Origin: Deltaproteobacteria bacterium UBA5799
GTDB lineage: Bacteria > Desulfobacterota > GWC2-55-46
Direction of reading: 5' to 3'
Assembly: GCA_002418185.1 (NCBI GenBank)
Contig: DIDN01000053.1
Coordinates: forward strand, 150-17,062
DNA length: 16,913 nt
Shown here: positions 1-8,007 of the stretch, one piece after another
Position numbering within the stretch: position 1 is the stretch's first letter
How the letters are laid out: every line of letters starts with the position of its first letter
Notes under the pieces: model-generated
The model's input: only the letters and a program-made list of their open reading frames with translations
The model's database searches: none
Told to the model about the DNA's origin: nothing
Made by a program: the position numbers and the translations under genes

Positions 1-1
1 C

Positions 2-967
2 TGGGGTGAAGGCAGCATCATGCGCCTGGGTGAATCCGAAAGCATGGAGGTCGACGCCATCCCCACCGGCTCGCTCTCGCTCGACCTGGCGCTGGGCGTG
101 GGCGGCATCCCACGCGGCCGTATCACCGAGGTCTTCGGACCCGAGTCCTCGGGCAAGACCACCCTCACCCTCCATGTGGCCGCCGAGGCCCAGAAGCTCG
201 GCGGGACCGTGGCCTTCATAGACGCGGAGCACGCCCTCGACCTCTCGTACGCCAGGAAACTCGGGGTCAACGCGGATGAGCTCCTGCTTTCGCAGCCCGA
301 TACCGGCGAGCAGGCCCTCGAGATAGCCGACGTCCTCATAAGGAGCAACGCCGTGGACCTCATCGTGATAGACTCGGTAGCGGCGCTCGTCCCGAGGGCC
401 GAGCTCGAGGGCGAGATGGGAGACTCGCACATGGGCCTCCACGCCAGGCTCATGAGCCAGGCGCTACGTAAGCTCACCTCCACCATAAGCAAGTCAAACA
501 CCTGCGTCATATTCATAAACCAGATAAGGCACAAGATAGGCGTGATGTTCGGGAGCCCCGAGACGACCACGGGCGGGAACGCCCTCAAGTTCTACGCCTC
601 GGTGAGGCTCGACATAAGGCGGATAGGGCAGATAAAGCAGGGCGACTCTGTAATCGGCAACAGGATAAGGGTGAAGGTGGTAAAGAACAAGCTCGCGCCG
701 CCCTTCAGGGACGCCGAGTTCGACATACTCTTCAACGAGGGCATATCCAGGGAGGGAGATATCCTCGACCTCGGAAGCGGCGTGGACATAGTGGAGAAGA
801 GCGGCTCGTGGTTCTCGTACAACGGCGAGAGGCTCGGCCAGGGCCGCGAGGCAGCCAGGGCGTTCCTGCGCGAGCACCCGGAGGTGGCCTCGGAGATAGG
901 GACCAGGATACTCCAGCACTACGGTGTCAAGACCGCCGAGCCCAGGAAAAAAGAGGAGAGCAAGTAA
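2..967 (+). CDS. recA: Recombinase RecA (5' end outside window)
   Basis: DNA-strand-exchange recombinase and LexA co-protease, acting in the cytoplasm in homologous recombination and the SOS response. The reading frame is open from base 2 and reads WGEGSIMRLGE, equivalent to the FGKGSIM stretch of RecA about 30 residues from the usual start, so the ATG at 20 is internal and the gene is truncated by the window edge. The Walker A motif GPESSGKTT is encoded at 137-163. The DNA-binding-loop stretch INQIRHKIGVMFGSPETTTG and the following GGNALKFYASVRLDIRR are canonical. The C-terminal tail is short and charged (RKKEESK). The TAA stop is followed directly by the ATG of the next gene, with that gene's Shine-Dalgarno AGGAG inside the recA end, so the two are probably co-translated. 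The identity is secure; only the N-terminus is unseen. Confidence 0.98.
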   Translation, partial: WGEGSIMRLGESESMEVDAIPTGSLSLDLALGVGGIPRGRITEVFGPESSGKTTLTLHVAAEAQKLGGTVAFIDAEHALDLSYARKLGVNADELLLSQPDTGEQALEIADVLIRSNAVDLIVIDSVAALVPRAELEGEMGDSHMGLHARLMSQALRKLTSTISKSNTCVIFINQIRHKIGVMFGSPETTTGGNALKFYASVRLDIRRIGQIKQGDSVIGNRIRVKVVKNKLAPPFRDAEFDILFNEGISREGDILDLGSGVDIVEKSGSWFSYNGERLGQGREAARAFLREHPEVASEIGTRILQHYGVKTAEPRKKEESK

Positions 968-2137
968 ATGGCCGAAATAGACCTGAGCTCCATTCTGAAC
1001 GTCGCGGTAAAGAGCAAGGCCTCTGACGTGCACCTTAAGGCCGGAGTGCCGCCCATACTCCGCGTACACGGCTCTCTCGTCCCCGTAAAGAACCACGAGA
1101 GGCTCGCCCCGGACGAGATATCCAGGGCGGCCATGAGGATAATGAACGAGGTCCAGAAGGAGACCTTCCGCCAGAACCACCAGATAGACATGGCGTACAG
1201 CGTACCCGGCCTCGGCCGGTTCAGGGTCAACGTGTTCCAGCAGAGGGGCGCTGTCGGGATAGTCCTGCGGGTCATCCCCATAAAGATACAGGGCTTCGAT
1301 GAGCTGAACCTGCCGAAGGTCCTAAATACCGTAGCTAACGAAGTAAGGGGGCTCGTGCTTGTCACGGGCGTTACCGGAAGCGGCAAGTCCACCACCCTGG
1401 CCTCGGTCCTCGACCAGATAAACAGCCAGAAATCGTGCCACGTCATAACGGTGGAAGACCCGATAGAGTTCCTCCACAGGGACAAGAGGTGCATAATAAA
1501 CCAGAGGGAGATAGGCGTAGACGCCCCGGGCTTCTCGGACGCATTGAGGGGCGCGCTCAGGCAGGACCCGGACGTCATCATGGTCGGCGAGATGAGGGAC
1601 CTCGAGACGATAGAGATAGCCCTTACCGCGGCGGAGACCGGGCACCTCGTCCTCTCCACCCTCCACACGATAGACGCGATGGAGACGATCAACAGGATAG
1701 TCTCGGTCTTCCCGCCGTACCAGCAGAAGCAGATAAGGATACAGCTCGCAGGCGTCATAAAGGCGATAATCTCGCAGAGGCTCATTCCCACGAAGGACGG
1801 CAAGGGCCGCGTCCCTGCCGTCGAAGTCATGGTAACTACCGCGCGCATAAGGGAGTGCATCGAGGACAAGGAGAAGACCAAGGACATAGCCGACGCCATA
1901 TCCAAGGGGTTCACCACCTACGGGATGCAGACCTTCGACCAGTCGATAATGTCGCTCCTCAATAAGGGCCTCATCACCTACGAGGAGGCGCTGATGCAGG
2001 CCAGCAACCCGGCTGATTTCGAGCTCAAGGTCAAGGGGGTTTCCGGCACGAGCGAAATGGGCTGGAAGGACTTCGAGAAGAACGACAAGGACGGCGGGGC
2101 AGCACCGGCCGCTCCTCCGGACATAGAGAGGTTCTGA
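968..2137 (+). CDS. Type IV pilus retraction ATPase, PilT/PilU family
   Basis: Hexameric cytoplasmic ATPase of the GspE/PilT secretion family that powers depolymerisation of type IV pili (twitching motility). The 389-residue protein has an N-terminal PAS-like PilT domain (about 1-110), Walker A GVTGSGKST at 134-142, the Asp box TVEDPIEFLH at 161-170, Walker B DPDVIMVGEMRD at 200-211 with catalytic E208, and the His box TGHLVLSTLHT with H226 and H233. The usual PilT AIRNLIRE helix is degenerate here (ARIRECIED, 292-300), and the tail is extended and Gly/Ala/Pro-rich, which leans towards a PilU-like or accessory PilT paralogue; I cannot decide between them. The start ATG touches the recA stop and has AGGAG at 954-958. 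No pilus structural genes lie in the window. Confidence 0.93.
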   Translation: MAEIDLSSILNVAVKSKASDVHLKAGVPPILRVHGSLVPVKNHERLAPDEISRAAMRIMNEVQKETFRQNHQIDMAYSVPGLGRFRVNVFQQRGAVGIVLRVIPIKIQGFDELNLPKVLNTVANEVRGLVLVTGVTGSGKSTTLASVLDQINSQKSCHVITVEDPIEFLHRDKRCIINQREIGVDAPGFSDALRGALRQDPDVIMVGEMRDLETIEIALTAAETGHLVLSTLHTIDAMETINRIVSVFPPYQQKQIRIQLAGVIKAIISQRLIPTKDGKGRVPAVEVMVTTARIRECIEDKEKTKDIADAISKGFTTYGMQTFDQSIMSLLNKGLITYEEALMQASNPADFELKVKGVSGTSEMGWKDFEKNDKDGGAAPAAPPDIERF

Positions 2138-2177
2138 GCTTGTACGCGGCCGGCCCTCCCCTCGCCCCGAGCCCTAC

Positions 2178-2660
2178 ATGAAAGATAACCCGGAGACGAA
2201 GGAGGTCGGGAGCCTCAAGGCCGTCCAGGCGGCCCTGAAGCTCCTGTCCGCAAGGCAGAGGAGCGTCCGGGAGCTGGAAGAGAAACTCCTCGGAAAGGGT
2301 TTCTGCGAGGAGGCTGTCAACGGTGCGGTCGAGCACCTCCTTCAAGCAGGCCTCCTCGACGACGAGCGCTTTGCGAAGGGTCTCGCGGAATCGCGCACAA
2401 GGCACAAGGCATGGGGCCCGGCCCGGATAGCGCGGGACCTCGCTTCAAGGGGCATAGATGAAAGCATCATAAAATCGGCCCTGGCCGGGTGCGCTCCCGA
2501 GGAAGATTCCGCCCTCGTAGCATACAGGCGCTGGCTTAAAAGGAACGGCAGGGAACAAGGCCCCAGGGCCAGGGAAAAGGCCTTCAGGCACCTCAGGGCA
2601 AGGGGGTTTTCGATTGCCGCCATAATGAAGGCCCTTGGCGGCGTCCCATCCGATGAATAG
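2178..2660 (+). CDS. recX: Regulatory protein RecX
   Basis: RecX binds RecA filaments and inhibits or modulates recombinase and co-protease activity. The 160-residue product has the family's three-helix repeat pattern: a first repeat with RQRSVRELEEKLLGKGF (about 26-42), the hallmark stretch GLLDDERFAKGLAESR (about 58-73) followed by KAWGPARIARDLASRGI, and a C-terminal repeat ending in RHLRARGFSIAAIMKAL. Length is normal for RecX. It lies 40 bases after the pilT stop in the recA operon, the usual setting for recX apart from the inserted ATPase gene. The ATG at 2178 has no convincing Shine-Dalgarno and no better in-frame start upstream, so weak or coupled translation is likely. Confidence 0.93.
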   Translation: MKDNPETKEVGSLKAVQAALKLLSARQRSVRELEEKLLGKGFCEEAVNGAVEHLLQAGLLDDERFAKGLAESRTRHKAWGPARIARDLASRGIDESIIKSALAGCAPEEDSALVAYRRWLKRNGREQGPRAREKAFRHLRARGFSIAAIMKALGGVPSDE

Positions 2661-2672
2661 GCGTTGGAGGCG

Positions 2673-2681
2673 TGTTATAAT
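2673..2681 (+). promoter_or_regulatory. Extended -10 promoter for alaS
   Basis: TGTTATAAT is an exact match to the extended -10 consensus TGnTATAAT. No good -35 is visible 16-18 bases upstream, as is common for extended -10 promoters. It lies just after the recX stop and about 56 bases before the alaS ATG, so alaS can be transcribed apart from recA-pilT-recX. Predicted from sequence only. Confidence 0.55.
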
Positions 2682-2736
2682 ATAGTCTGCCTTCGGCCCC
2701 GAGGGACTTGAAAATACGTTTACGGAAAGAAGAGAG

Positions 2737-5373
2737 ATGAAGTCCTCAGAGATAAGAAAACGCTTCCTTGATTTCTTCGCACGGAACGGGCACACAATCG
2801 TTCCCTCTTCGGGCCTCGTCCCCGAGGGCGACCCGACGCTCCTTTTCACTAACGCGGGCATGGTCCAGTTCAAGGGCGTATTCCAGGACGAGGAGAAGCG
2901 GGACTATTCAAGGGCCGCCTCTTGCCAGAGGTGCATGAGGGCCGGCGGCAAACACAACGACCTGGAGAACGTCGGGAGGACCGCGCGCCACCACACCTTC
3001 TTCGAGATGCTCGGCAACTTCTCGTTCGGGGACTACTTCAAGGAGGGCGCGATAGAGTACGCATGGGACTTCCTGGTCCGCGAGATGGGCCTTCCGAAGG
3101 ACAGGCTCTGGGTTACCGTCTTCGAGACCGACCAGGAGGCCGAGGACATCTGGAAGAGGGTCTCCGGCCTTCCCGGAGAGCGCATAGTCAGGCTCGGAGA
3201 AAAGGACAACTTCTGGTCGATGGGCGATACCGGCCCGTGCGGCCCGTGCTCGGAGATACTAATCGACCAGGGCACGGCGGCCGGGTGCGGCAGGCCCGAG
3301 TGCGCGGTCGGCTGCGACTGCGACAGGTACCTTGAGATATGGAACCTCGTCTTCATGCAGTATGACAGGAGCGCGGAAGGCAAGCTCATGCCGCTCCCCA
3401 AGCCCTGCATCGATACCGGCATGGGCCTTGAGCGCCTCTCCGCCGTCGTCCAGGGAAAGCTCAACAACTACGACAGCGACATATTTTCCAGGACAATCTC
3501 AAGGATTGAAGACCTCTCGTCCGTGAAATACGGGAAAAGCCCCGAGACAGACGTCTCGATACGCGCGATAGCCGACCACTCGAGGGCAATCACCTTCCTC
3601 ATGGCCGACGGGGTCCTCCCGAGCAACGAGGGCCGGGGCTACGTGCTCCGGAGGATTATACGGCGGGCCGCCCGCCACGGCAGGTTCCTGGGCATGAAGG
3701 AGCCGTTCCTGCACCAGGTTAACGCGGCGGTAGTCGAGTCCATGGGCGAGGCCTACCCCGAGGTCGTGAAAGCCGCTGACCTCATTGCCAGGGCCACAAG
3801 GGGCGAGGAGGAGCGCTTCTTCGAGACACTCGAAAGGGGGCTGGCGCTCCTGGACCAGGAGGTCGCGGCGCTGAAGGAGCTTGGCGGCAAGGTGGTGCCA
3901 GGTGACGTGGCGTTCAGGCTTTACGACACCTTCGGCTTCCCGGTCGACCTTACGGCTGACATCGTGAGGCACGAGGGCATCTCCGTCGACGAGGAGGGCT
4001 TCAACCGGCTCATGGAGGAGCAGAAAAAAACGGCAAGGGCCTCGTGGAAGGGGCTCGAAGGCAGGGAGTCCTCGCAGGAGCTTTACAAGGGCCTCGCGAA
4101 CTCGGGCCTTAAATCCGAGTTCGTCGGTTATCACATGGACGCGGTCTCGTCTACCGTCCTCTGCCTCATAAAGGACGGCGCAACCGTCGACGCGGCCTTC
4201 CACGGCGACGAGGTCGAGGTCATTACCGGCGAAACTCCGTTCTATGCCGAATCGGGCGGCCAGGCCGGGGATTCCGGGGTGATAGTCGGAAAGGGCTTCA
4301 CCCTCGATGTGAAAGGGGCCAAAAGGCCGGTAAACGGCCTCATAGTGCATTACTGCACGGTGGAGGAAGGCGCGATAAACGTGGACGACACTGCAGAGCT
4401 TGCCATCGACGTCGAGGCCCGAGACGCAACGCGCAGGAACCACACGGCTACGCACATACTCCATGCCGTGCTCAGGAAGAAGGTCGGCGAGCACGTAAGA
4501 CAGGCGGGCTCGCTCGTCTCCCCGAGGGGCTTCAGGTTCGACTTCAGCCACTTCGAGCAGCTCGGTCCGGAGCTTCTCCGCGACATCGAGCGCGAAGCCA
4601 ACAGGGCCGTCCTCGCCAACAAGGAGGTCGTAACCGAGGTATTGACCTACGACGAGGCGGTCCGGCGGGGCGCCCTCGCCTTCTTCGGCGAAAAGTACGG
4701 CGACCTCGTCCGGATGGTGCAGGTGCCCGATGTGAGCGCCGAGCTCTGCGGCGGCACCCACGCGCGGAGGACAGGCGACATAGGCATGATAAAGATAACG
4801 GGCGAAGGGTCGGTAGCGGCGGGCGTAAGGAGGATAGAGGCGGTCACAGGAGAATCGGCACTCGAATACGCGAACCAGTCCGAGGAAGCCCTCAGGGAGG
4901 CCTCGCAGGCCCTCAAGGTGCCGCCAGCCGGGGTCCCGGATAAGATAAGGAAGATGGTCGAGGAGGAGCGCGGGCTCGAGCGCGAAATCGAACGACTCAG
5001 GGGCAGGGAAAAGGCCGGGGCCGCCGGAGAGCTCGTGGACTCCGCACGCAAGGTGGACGGCGTTACCGTGCTCGCGGCGAAAGTGGCCGGCGGCGGCAAG
5101 GAGCTCCGCGAGATGGCCGACACCCTCAGGCAGAAGCTCGGCTCCGGCATTGTCATTCTCGCGGCGGAGCAGGACTCCAAGGCCGTGCTGCTTGCGGCTG
5201 TCACAAGGGACCTCGCGCCTCGATACAGCGCCGGGGAGATAATAAAGCGGCTCGCCCCCATAATAGGCGGCAAGGGCGGGGGCAAGCCAGACCTGGCCCA
5301 GGCCGGAGGGCCTCAGGTCGCCAGGATAAACGAGGCCCTGGAAGAGGCGTACAAGACAGTCCGGGATCTCTGA
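2737..5373 (+). CDS. alaS: Alanine--tRNA ligase
   Basis: Class II aminoacyl-tRNA synthetase that charges tRNA-Ala and hydrolyses mischarged Ser/Gly-tRNA-Ala. At 878 residues it is full length. Visible parts: catalytic core with LLFTNAGMVQFKGVF (35-49) and RHHTFFEMLGNFSFGDYF (84-101), the Cys-rich insert CGRPECAVGCDCDRYLE (184-200), motif 3 GMGLERL (228-234), the editing-site zinc ligands HTATH (569-573) and CGGTH (671-675), then a coiled segment and the C-Ala/DHHA1 domain ending with GGKGGGKPDLAQAGG near 845-860. All editing residues are intact. It follows recX in the common recA-recX-alaS order but has its own promoter-like element. No clear terminator follows it. Confidence 0.98.
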   Translation: MKSSEIRKRFLDFFARNGHTIVPSSGLVPEGDPTLLFTNAGMVQFKGVFQDEEKRDYSRAASCQRCMRAGGKHNDLENVGRTARHHTFFEMLGNFSFGDYFKEGAIEYAWDFLVREMGLPKDRLWVTVFETDQEAEDIWKRVSGLPGERIVRLGEKDNFWSMGDTGPCGPCSEILIDQGTAAGCGRPECAVGCDCDRYLEIWNLVFMQYDRSAEGKLMPLPKPCIDTGMGLERLSAVVQGKLNNYDSDIFSRTISRIEDLSSVKYGKSPETDVSIRAIADHSRAITFLMADGVLPSNEGRGYVLRRIIRRAARHGRFLGMKEPFLHQVNAAVVESMGEAYPEVVKAADLIARATRGEEERFFETLERGLALLDQEVAALKELGGKVVPGDVAFRLYDTFGFPVDLTADIVRHEGISVDEEGFNRLMEEQKKTARASWKGLEGRESSQELYKGLANSGLKSEFVGYHMDAVSSTVLCLIKDGATVDAAFHGDEVEVITGETPFYAESGGQAGDSGVIVGKGFTLDVKGAKRPVNGLIVHYCTVEEGAINVDDTAELAIDVEARDATRRNHTATHILHAVLRKKVGEHVRQAGSLVSPRGFRFDFSHFEQLGPELLRDIEREANRAVLANKEVVTEVLTYDEAVRRGALAFFGEKYGDLVRMVQVPDVSAELCGGTHARRTGDIGMIKITGEGSVAAGVRRIEAVTGESALEYANQSEEALREASQALKVPPAGVPDKIRKMVEEERGLEREIERLRGREKAGAAGELVDSARKVDGVTVLAAKVAGGGKELREMADTLRQKLGSGIVILAAEQDSKAVLLAAVTRDLAPRYSAGEIIKRLAPIIGGKGGGKPDLAQAGGPQVARINEALEEAYKTVRDL

Positions 5374-5522
5374 CCCGGGCCGCTCCCCTCTCCGGCGGAA
5401 AAGGCCATACCTGAAGAACCGGCCGCACGGCGTCCGGCGGCGGCCCCATTCACCTTCCCCATGCACCTTCTGCCTTTCACTCTCAAGGATGCCGGCCAGC
5501 GGGTTTTTTCAGGACGACCCGC

Positions 5523-5550
5523 GGAACAAAACGCCCGGCTCCGGAGTTAT
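5523..5550 (+). promoter_or_regulatory. Possible ECF-type promoter (autoregulation of the sigma operon)
   Basis: GGAACAA at 5523-5529 resembles the GGAAC -35 core recognised by many ECF sigma factors and is followed after 16 bases by GTTAT at 5546-5550 as a -10 candidate. It sits directly before the ECF sigma gene, where self-activating promoters are usual. The predicted start would leave a very short leader before ATG 5567. Tentative: one motif, -10 specificity unknown. Confidence 0.3.
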
Positions 5551-5566
5551 AAATGAGAGTGCGCGT

Positions 5567-6136
5567 ATGACCCATAAAGACGACGAACTTCTGATAGAGC
5601 GGTCCAGGGCCGGCGACAACGCCGCGTTCGAAGGCCTTGTAAGGAAGTACCAGGACCGGGTCTATAACATCTGCCGTTACATGCTCGGCGCAGCGGACGC
5701 GGAGGACGCGGCCCAGGACGCGTTCATAAAGGCCTACCGCAGCCTCGGCGGCTTCACCCCTTCCCCGGGCTTCCAGGCATGGATAACCCGCATCGCCGTC
5801 AACTCCTGCCTGGACTACAAGAGAAAGCCCTCCCACATCTCACTCGCCATGACCAACCGGGAGGGCGAGGAGTACACGATCGAGGCCCCCTCCGGCTCCC
5901 CCGGCCCTGAAGCCGCCCTTGAATCCAAGAGGGCCGGCGAGGCGGTTACGAACGCGATAACAAGGCTCTCGGAGAAGCTCCGGGCCGTGATCGTGCTCTA
6001 TGAAATAGAAGGACTGTCGTACGAGGAAATTTCCGATGCGCTCGGCATCTCCATAGGCACGGTGAAATCAAGGATATCGAGGGCCAGGGAAGAGCTTAAG
6101 AACAGCCTCCGCCCTCAAATGGAACAAATGCGATAG
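5567..6136 (+). CDS. ECF-family RNA polymerase sigma factor
   Basis: Alternative sigma factor, here 189 residues, that would direct RNA polymerase to a stress regulon. Region 2 runs from DDELLIERSRAGDNAAFEGLV through DAEDAAQDAFIKAYRSL and FQAWITRIAVNSCLDYKRK; region 4 is LSEKLRAVIVLYEIEGLSYEEISDALGISIGTVKSRISRAREEL, split by a Gly/Pro-rich linker, as in ECF factors lacking regions 1 and 3. I chose ATG 5567 over the earlier ATG 5489 because GAGAG lies 7 bases before it and the 26 extra residues look non-native. The next gene encodes a membrane anti-sigma factor 32 bases downstream, which fixes the role: the sigma is held inactive until an envelope signal arrives. The signal is probably metal or misfolded-protein stress, judged from the two downstream periplasmic proteins. 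Confidence 0.93.
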   Translation: MTHKDDELLIERSRAGDNAAFEGLVRKYQDRVYNICRYMLGAADAEDAAQDAFIKAYRSLGGFTPSPGFQAWITRIAVNSCLDYKRKPSHISLAMTNREGEEYTIEAPSGSPGPEAALESKRAGEAVTNAITRLSEKLRAVIVLYEIEGLSYEEISDALGISIGTVKSRISRAREELKNSLRPQMEQMR

Positions 6137-6168
6137 ACAGGGCGTTTATTTAACTGTAAGGAGCCTCA

Positions 6169-6672
6169 ATGGACTGCAACAGGGCAAGGGACATCCTATC
6201 CGAACATATCGACGGCCTCCTCGCGGGCGAGGAAAAAAACCGGCTCCTCGCGCACCTGGGCGAGTGCGCCGTGTGCGCGGAAGAGGCACGCCTGCTCGCC
6301 TCTGTAAGAGACGCCGTCAGGACGGCTCCGAGGTTCCGCGCGCCCGAGGGCTTCGCAGCCGGGGTAATGGAGAAGGCAAGGGCCGGGGAGCCGGTTCCAG
6401 CCGGCGAAGGCGCCTTCGGCTGGTTCAGGGCAATGCCGCTGCGCCTCAAGTTCGCGGAGGCCGCGGCCGCCGCGTTCGTCATGGCGCTCGGGATATACTC
6501 TGCCGGGGTGCTCTCGGACAACCTCTTTACCGACGGGGCCGAGAACGCGGCGCCGGAACAGCCGGACTCAAGCCTCATGGCGTCGGTCCACCCGGAAGAC
6601 CTCGGCCCCGTGCCGCCCGAGTCGCTGGGCGACATATACCTGTCAGTAAAGGAGACCGGCAATGGGCAGTAG
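6169..6672 (+). CDS. Membrane anti-sigma factor with zinc-finger (zf-HC2/ZAS) domain
   Basis: Predicted inner-membrane anti-sigma factor that binds the upstream ECF sigma. The 167-residue protein starts with a ZAS-type domain: C3, then H29-x3-C33-x2-C36 (HLGECAVC), the usual zinc ligands. A single hydrophobic segment at about 95-115 would place the zinc domain in the cytoplasm and a ~50-residue Pro/Glu-rich tail outside. A strong Shine-Dalgarno TAAGGAG at 6157-6163 precedes ATG 6169. Its last 11 bases overlap the next gene. Such proteins release sigma after proteolysis, or by thiol or metal chemistry at the zinc site; which applies here is not visible. Confidence 0.9.
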   Translation: MDCNRARDILSEHIDGLLAGEEKNRLLAHLGECAVCAEEARLLASVRDAVRTAPRFRAPEGFAAGVMEKARAGEPVPAGEGAFGWFRAMPLRLKFAEAAAAAFVMALGIYSAGVLSDNLFTDGAENAAPEQPDSSLMASVHPEDLGPVPPESLGDIYLSVKETGNGQ

Positions 6673-7141
6673 GTTCCTGAAATCCGTGCTCTTCATCTCC
6701 CTGTTGTTCAACATAACCATCCTCGGGACTGCCGGTTTCTTCTACCTCAGGGAATGCGGCACATCCCTCGGCAAGGCCGAGAAGAGATACGAGGGCCTTG
6801 CGGAAAGGTTGAAGCTCACCCCCGAGCAGAGGGCCCTGTTCAAGGAGGAGAACGAAAAGTTCAGGGCCTCGATCCAGGCCGCGCACGGCGAGCTTGCTGA
6901 AAAAAGACGGCATGTCTTCAGGCTCCTCAGGGATGAGGACCCGGACAGGGCCTCCATAAACGCCTCGCTCGCGGAGATAGGCAGGGTCCAGGGTACGATA
7001 GAGGCCCAGGCCGTCGAGCACATGCTTAGGGAAAAAGCCGTCCTCGACAGTGACCAGCAGGCGAGGTACATGGAGCTGCTCGAAAAAAGGATGGAGAAAC
7101 GGATGTCAGAGCGGAAATGGAAACGCTCGTCGCACCCTTAA
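6662..7141 (+). CDS. Membrane-anchored periplasmic metal-sensor-like protein (Metal_resist/ZraP type)
   Basis: A 159-residue protein with an uncleaved N-terminal membrane helix (about 8-28) and a helical, highly charged periplasmic domain. LTPEQ at 52-56 and the related LDSDQ at 128-132 are the LTxxQ-like repeats of the Spy/CpxP/ZraP/CnrX superfamily; C32, H75, H84 and H120 are possible metal ligands. AAGGAG precedes ATG 6662, which lies inside the end of the anti-sigma gene, so the two are translationally coupled. In the CnrYXH system of Cupriavidus a periplasmic protein of this fold senses metal for a sigma/anti-sigma pair; a similar role here is an inference. The family call is good, the sensing function open. 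Confidence 0.8.
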   Translation: MGSRFLKSVLFISLLFNITILGTAGFFYLRECGTSLGKAEKRYEGLAERLKLTPEQRALFKEENEKFRASIQAAHGELAEKRRHVFRLLRDEDPDRASINASLAEIGRVQGTIEAQAVEHMLREKAVLDSDQQARYMELLEKRMEKRMSERKWKRSSHP

Positions 7142-7172
7142 CCAGGGACACTCAATCATAAGGAGGCAAAGG

Positions 7173-7658
7173 ATGAAATTGTCAATCAGAAGACCGTTGA
7201 TGGCGGCGGCCGTGCTGATCGCGGCAGGGACGCTGGCGGCCGCGGCAGCGCACGCCGAGCCTGGAAAGTACGGCAAGGAACACCATGCGGGCTGCGAGAC
7301 CAAGCACAAACTCCACAAGCACGAAAGGCACGGCGGCAAGCACTGGATAAAGGACCTGACAGCCGAGCAGAAGACCGAGATGAGCCGCCTCCGGGTAGAG
7401 CTTAAAAAAGAGCTTGCCTCACTTGAGGCCGCGGTTGATTTGAGGGAGACGGACGTCAGGAACCAGATCGCTTCGGACAGCCCCGACAGGAACGCTATAT
7501 CGAAGCTCGCCTCCGAGATATCCGGGCTCAAGGCAAAGTCCCTTGAGACGAAATACGATCACATGATAAAGGTAAGGAGCCTTCTTACGCCCGAGCAGAA
7601 GCTCGAGTTCGACGCCTCGGTCCTTTCCGGCGGCGGCCACGGCAGCTGGAAGCGCTGA
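7173..7658 (+). CDS. Secreted His-rich Spy/CpxP-like periplasmic protein
   Basis: A 161-residue protein with a clear Sec signal peptide (KLSIRRPLM, hydrophobic Ala-rich core, AHA cleavage after about residue 28). The mature N-terminus holds a His/Lys cluster at 37-57 (H37, H38, H45, H48, H50, H53, H57, with C41), a likely metal-binding patch. LTAEQ (62-66) and LTPEQ (138-142) are the two LTxxQ motifs of the Spy/CpxP/ZraP family of helical periplasmic chaperones and metal binders. ATG 7173 was preferred over an upstream in-frame start because TAAGGAGG at 7159-7166 and the signal peptide both fit it. It is last in the sigma operon, 31 bases after the previous stop and just before a terminator. 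Closest in character to ZraP (zinc-binding); the substrate is not provable from sequence. Confidence 0.85.
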   Translation: MKLSIRRPLMAAAVLIAAGTLAAAAAHAEPGKYGKEHHAGCETKHKLHKHERHGGKHWIKDLTAEQKTEMSRLRVELKKELASLEAAVDLRETDVRNQIASDSPDRNAISKLASEISGLKAKSLETKYDHMIKVRSLLTPEQKLEFDASVLSGGGHGSWKR

Positions 7659-7676
7659 TAAGAGCACCTGGAACAT

Positions 7677-7709
7677 AAAGGAGGCCCCGCAAAACGCGGG
7701 GCCTCCTTT
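7677..7709. terminator. Bidirectional rho-independent terminator between convergent operons
   Basis: A perfect 14-bp stem (left arm 7677-7690, right arm 7696-7709) with a 5-base loop AAAAC and a GC-rich core ends in a T-run on the plus strand. It lies 18 bases after the Spy-like gene stop and just after the hgcB stop on the other strand, so it can end both the sigma operon and, less strongly (only three T on that side), the hgc operon. Confidence 0.92.
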
Positions 7710-7713
7710 TATT

Positions 7714-8007
7714 CTATCCGCAGCACGCGCCGGGGCCGTCATCGGAGCATCCGCACGATGCGTCCCCCGTGAGCATTCCGTTTATGAGGGCGGCGGCGCA
7801 GCCCACTCCGGACCTCACCTTTATCGCCTCGCCGATACAATTTCTCATGCAGGCGCCGCACTCCATGCAGAGGTCCTGGTCTGCCACCCTGGCCTTTTTT
7901 CCGTCCATCTCAAAGACCCGGTGCGGGCAGACCGCCGCGCAATATCCGCAGCCGCTGCATCTGGCGCTATCGTATTGTAGTGTCGACACCCCTCGCAAAT
8001 ACGTCAT
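7714..8007 (-). CDS. hgcB: HgcB, 2[4Fe-4S] ferredoxin of mercury methylation
   Basis: Ferredoxin partner of HgcA, required for methylating Hg(II) to methylmercury; it is thought to reduce the HgcA corrinoid and to handle Hg(II). The 97-residue protein opens with YLRGVSTLQYDSARC, like known HgcB starts, then has two cluster motifs: C17-x2-C20-x2-C23-x3-C27P and C47MEC50GAC53-x3-C57. It also has the family's isolated cysteine C70 (GVGCAAA) and ends in the vicinal pair C95-C96 (ACCG). C85 and C87 (CGC) add a second thiol motif to the tail. ATG 8007 overlaps the hgcA stop (ATGA) and was chosen over an upstream in-frame start lying within hgcA. Immediate adjacency to hgcA confirms the assignment. 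Confidence 0.95.
   Translation of the reverse strand: MTYLRGVSTLQYDSARCSGCGYCAAVCPHRVFEMDGKKARVADQDLCMECGACMRNCIGEAIKVRSGVGCAAALINGMLTGDASCGCSDDGPGACCG

Noticed and set aside
494..1917. Long minus-strand open frames over recA and pilT
   Set aside because: Compositional shadows of well-identified genes; no domain, no ribosome site.
3499..5466. 655-codon open frame antisense to alaS
   Set aside because: It lies wholly across a certain gene, shows no recognisable domain, and is explained by GC-rich codon bias keeping the opposite strand free of stops.
5489..5566. Longer N-terminus for the ECF sigma factor
   Set aside because: The 26 extra residues do not resemble ECF starts, the ATG at 5489 lacks a spaced ribosome site, and it would span the promoter candidate.
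7050..7172. Upstream in-frame start for the Spy-like protein
   Set aside because: It overlaps the previous gene and would bury the signal peptide; the ATG at 7173 has a strong Shine-Dalgarno.
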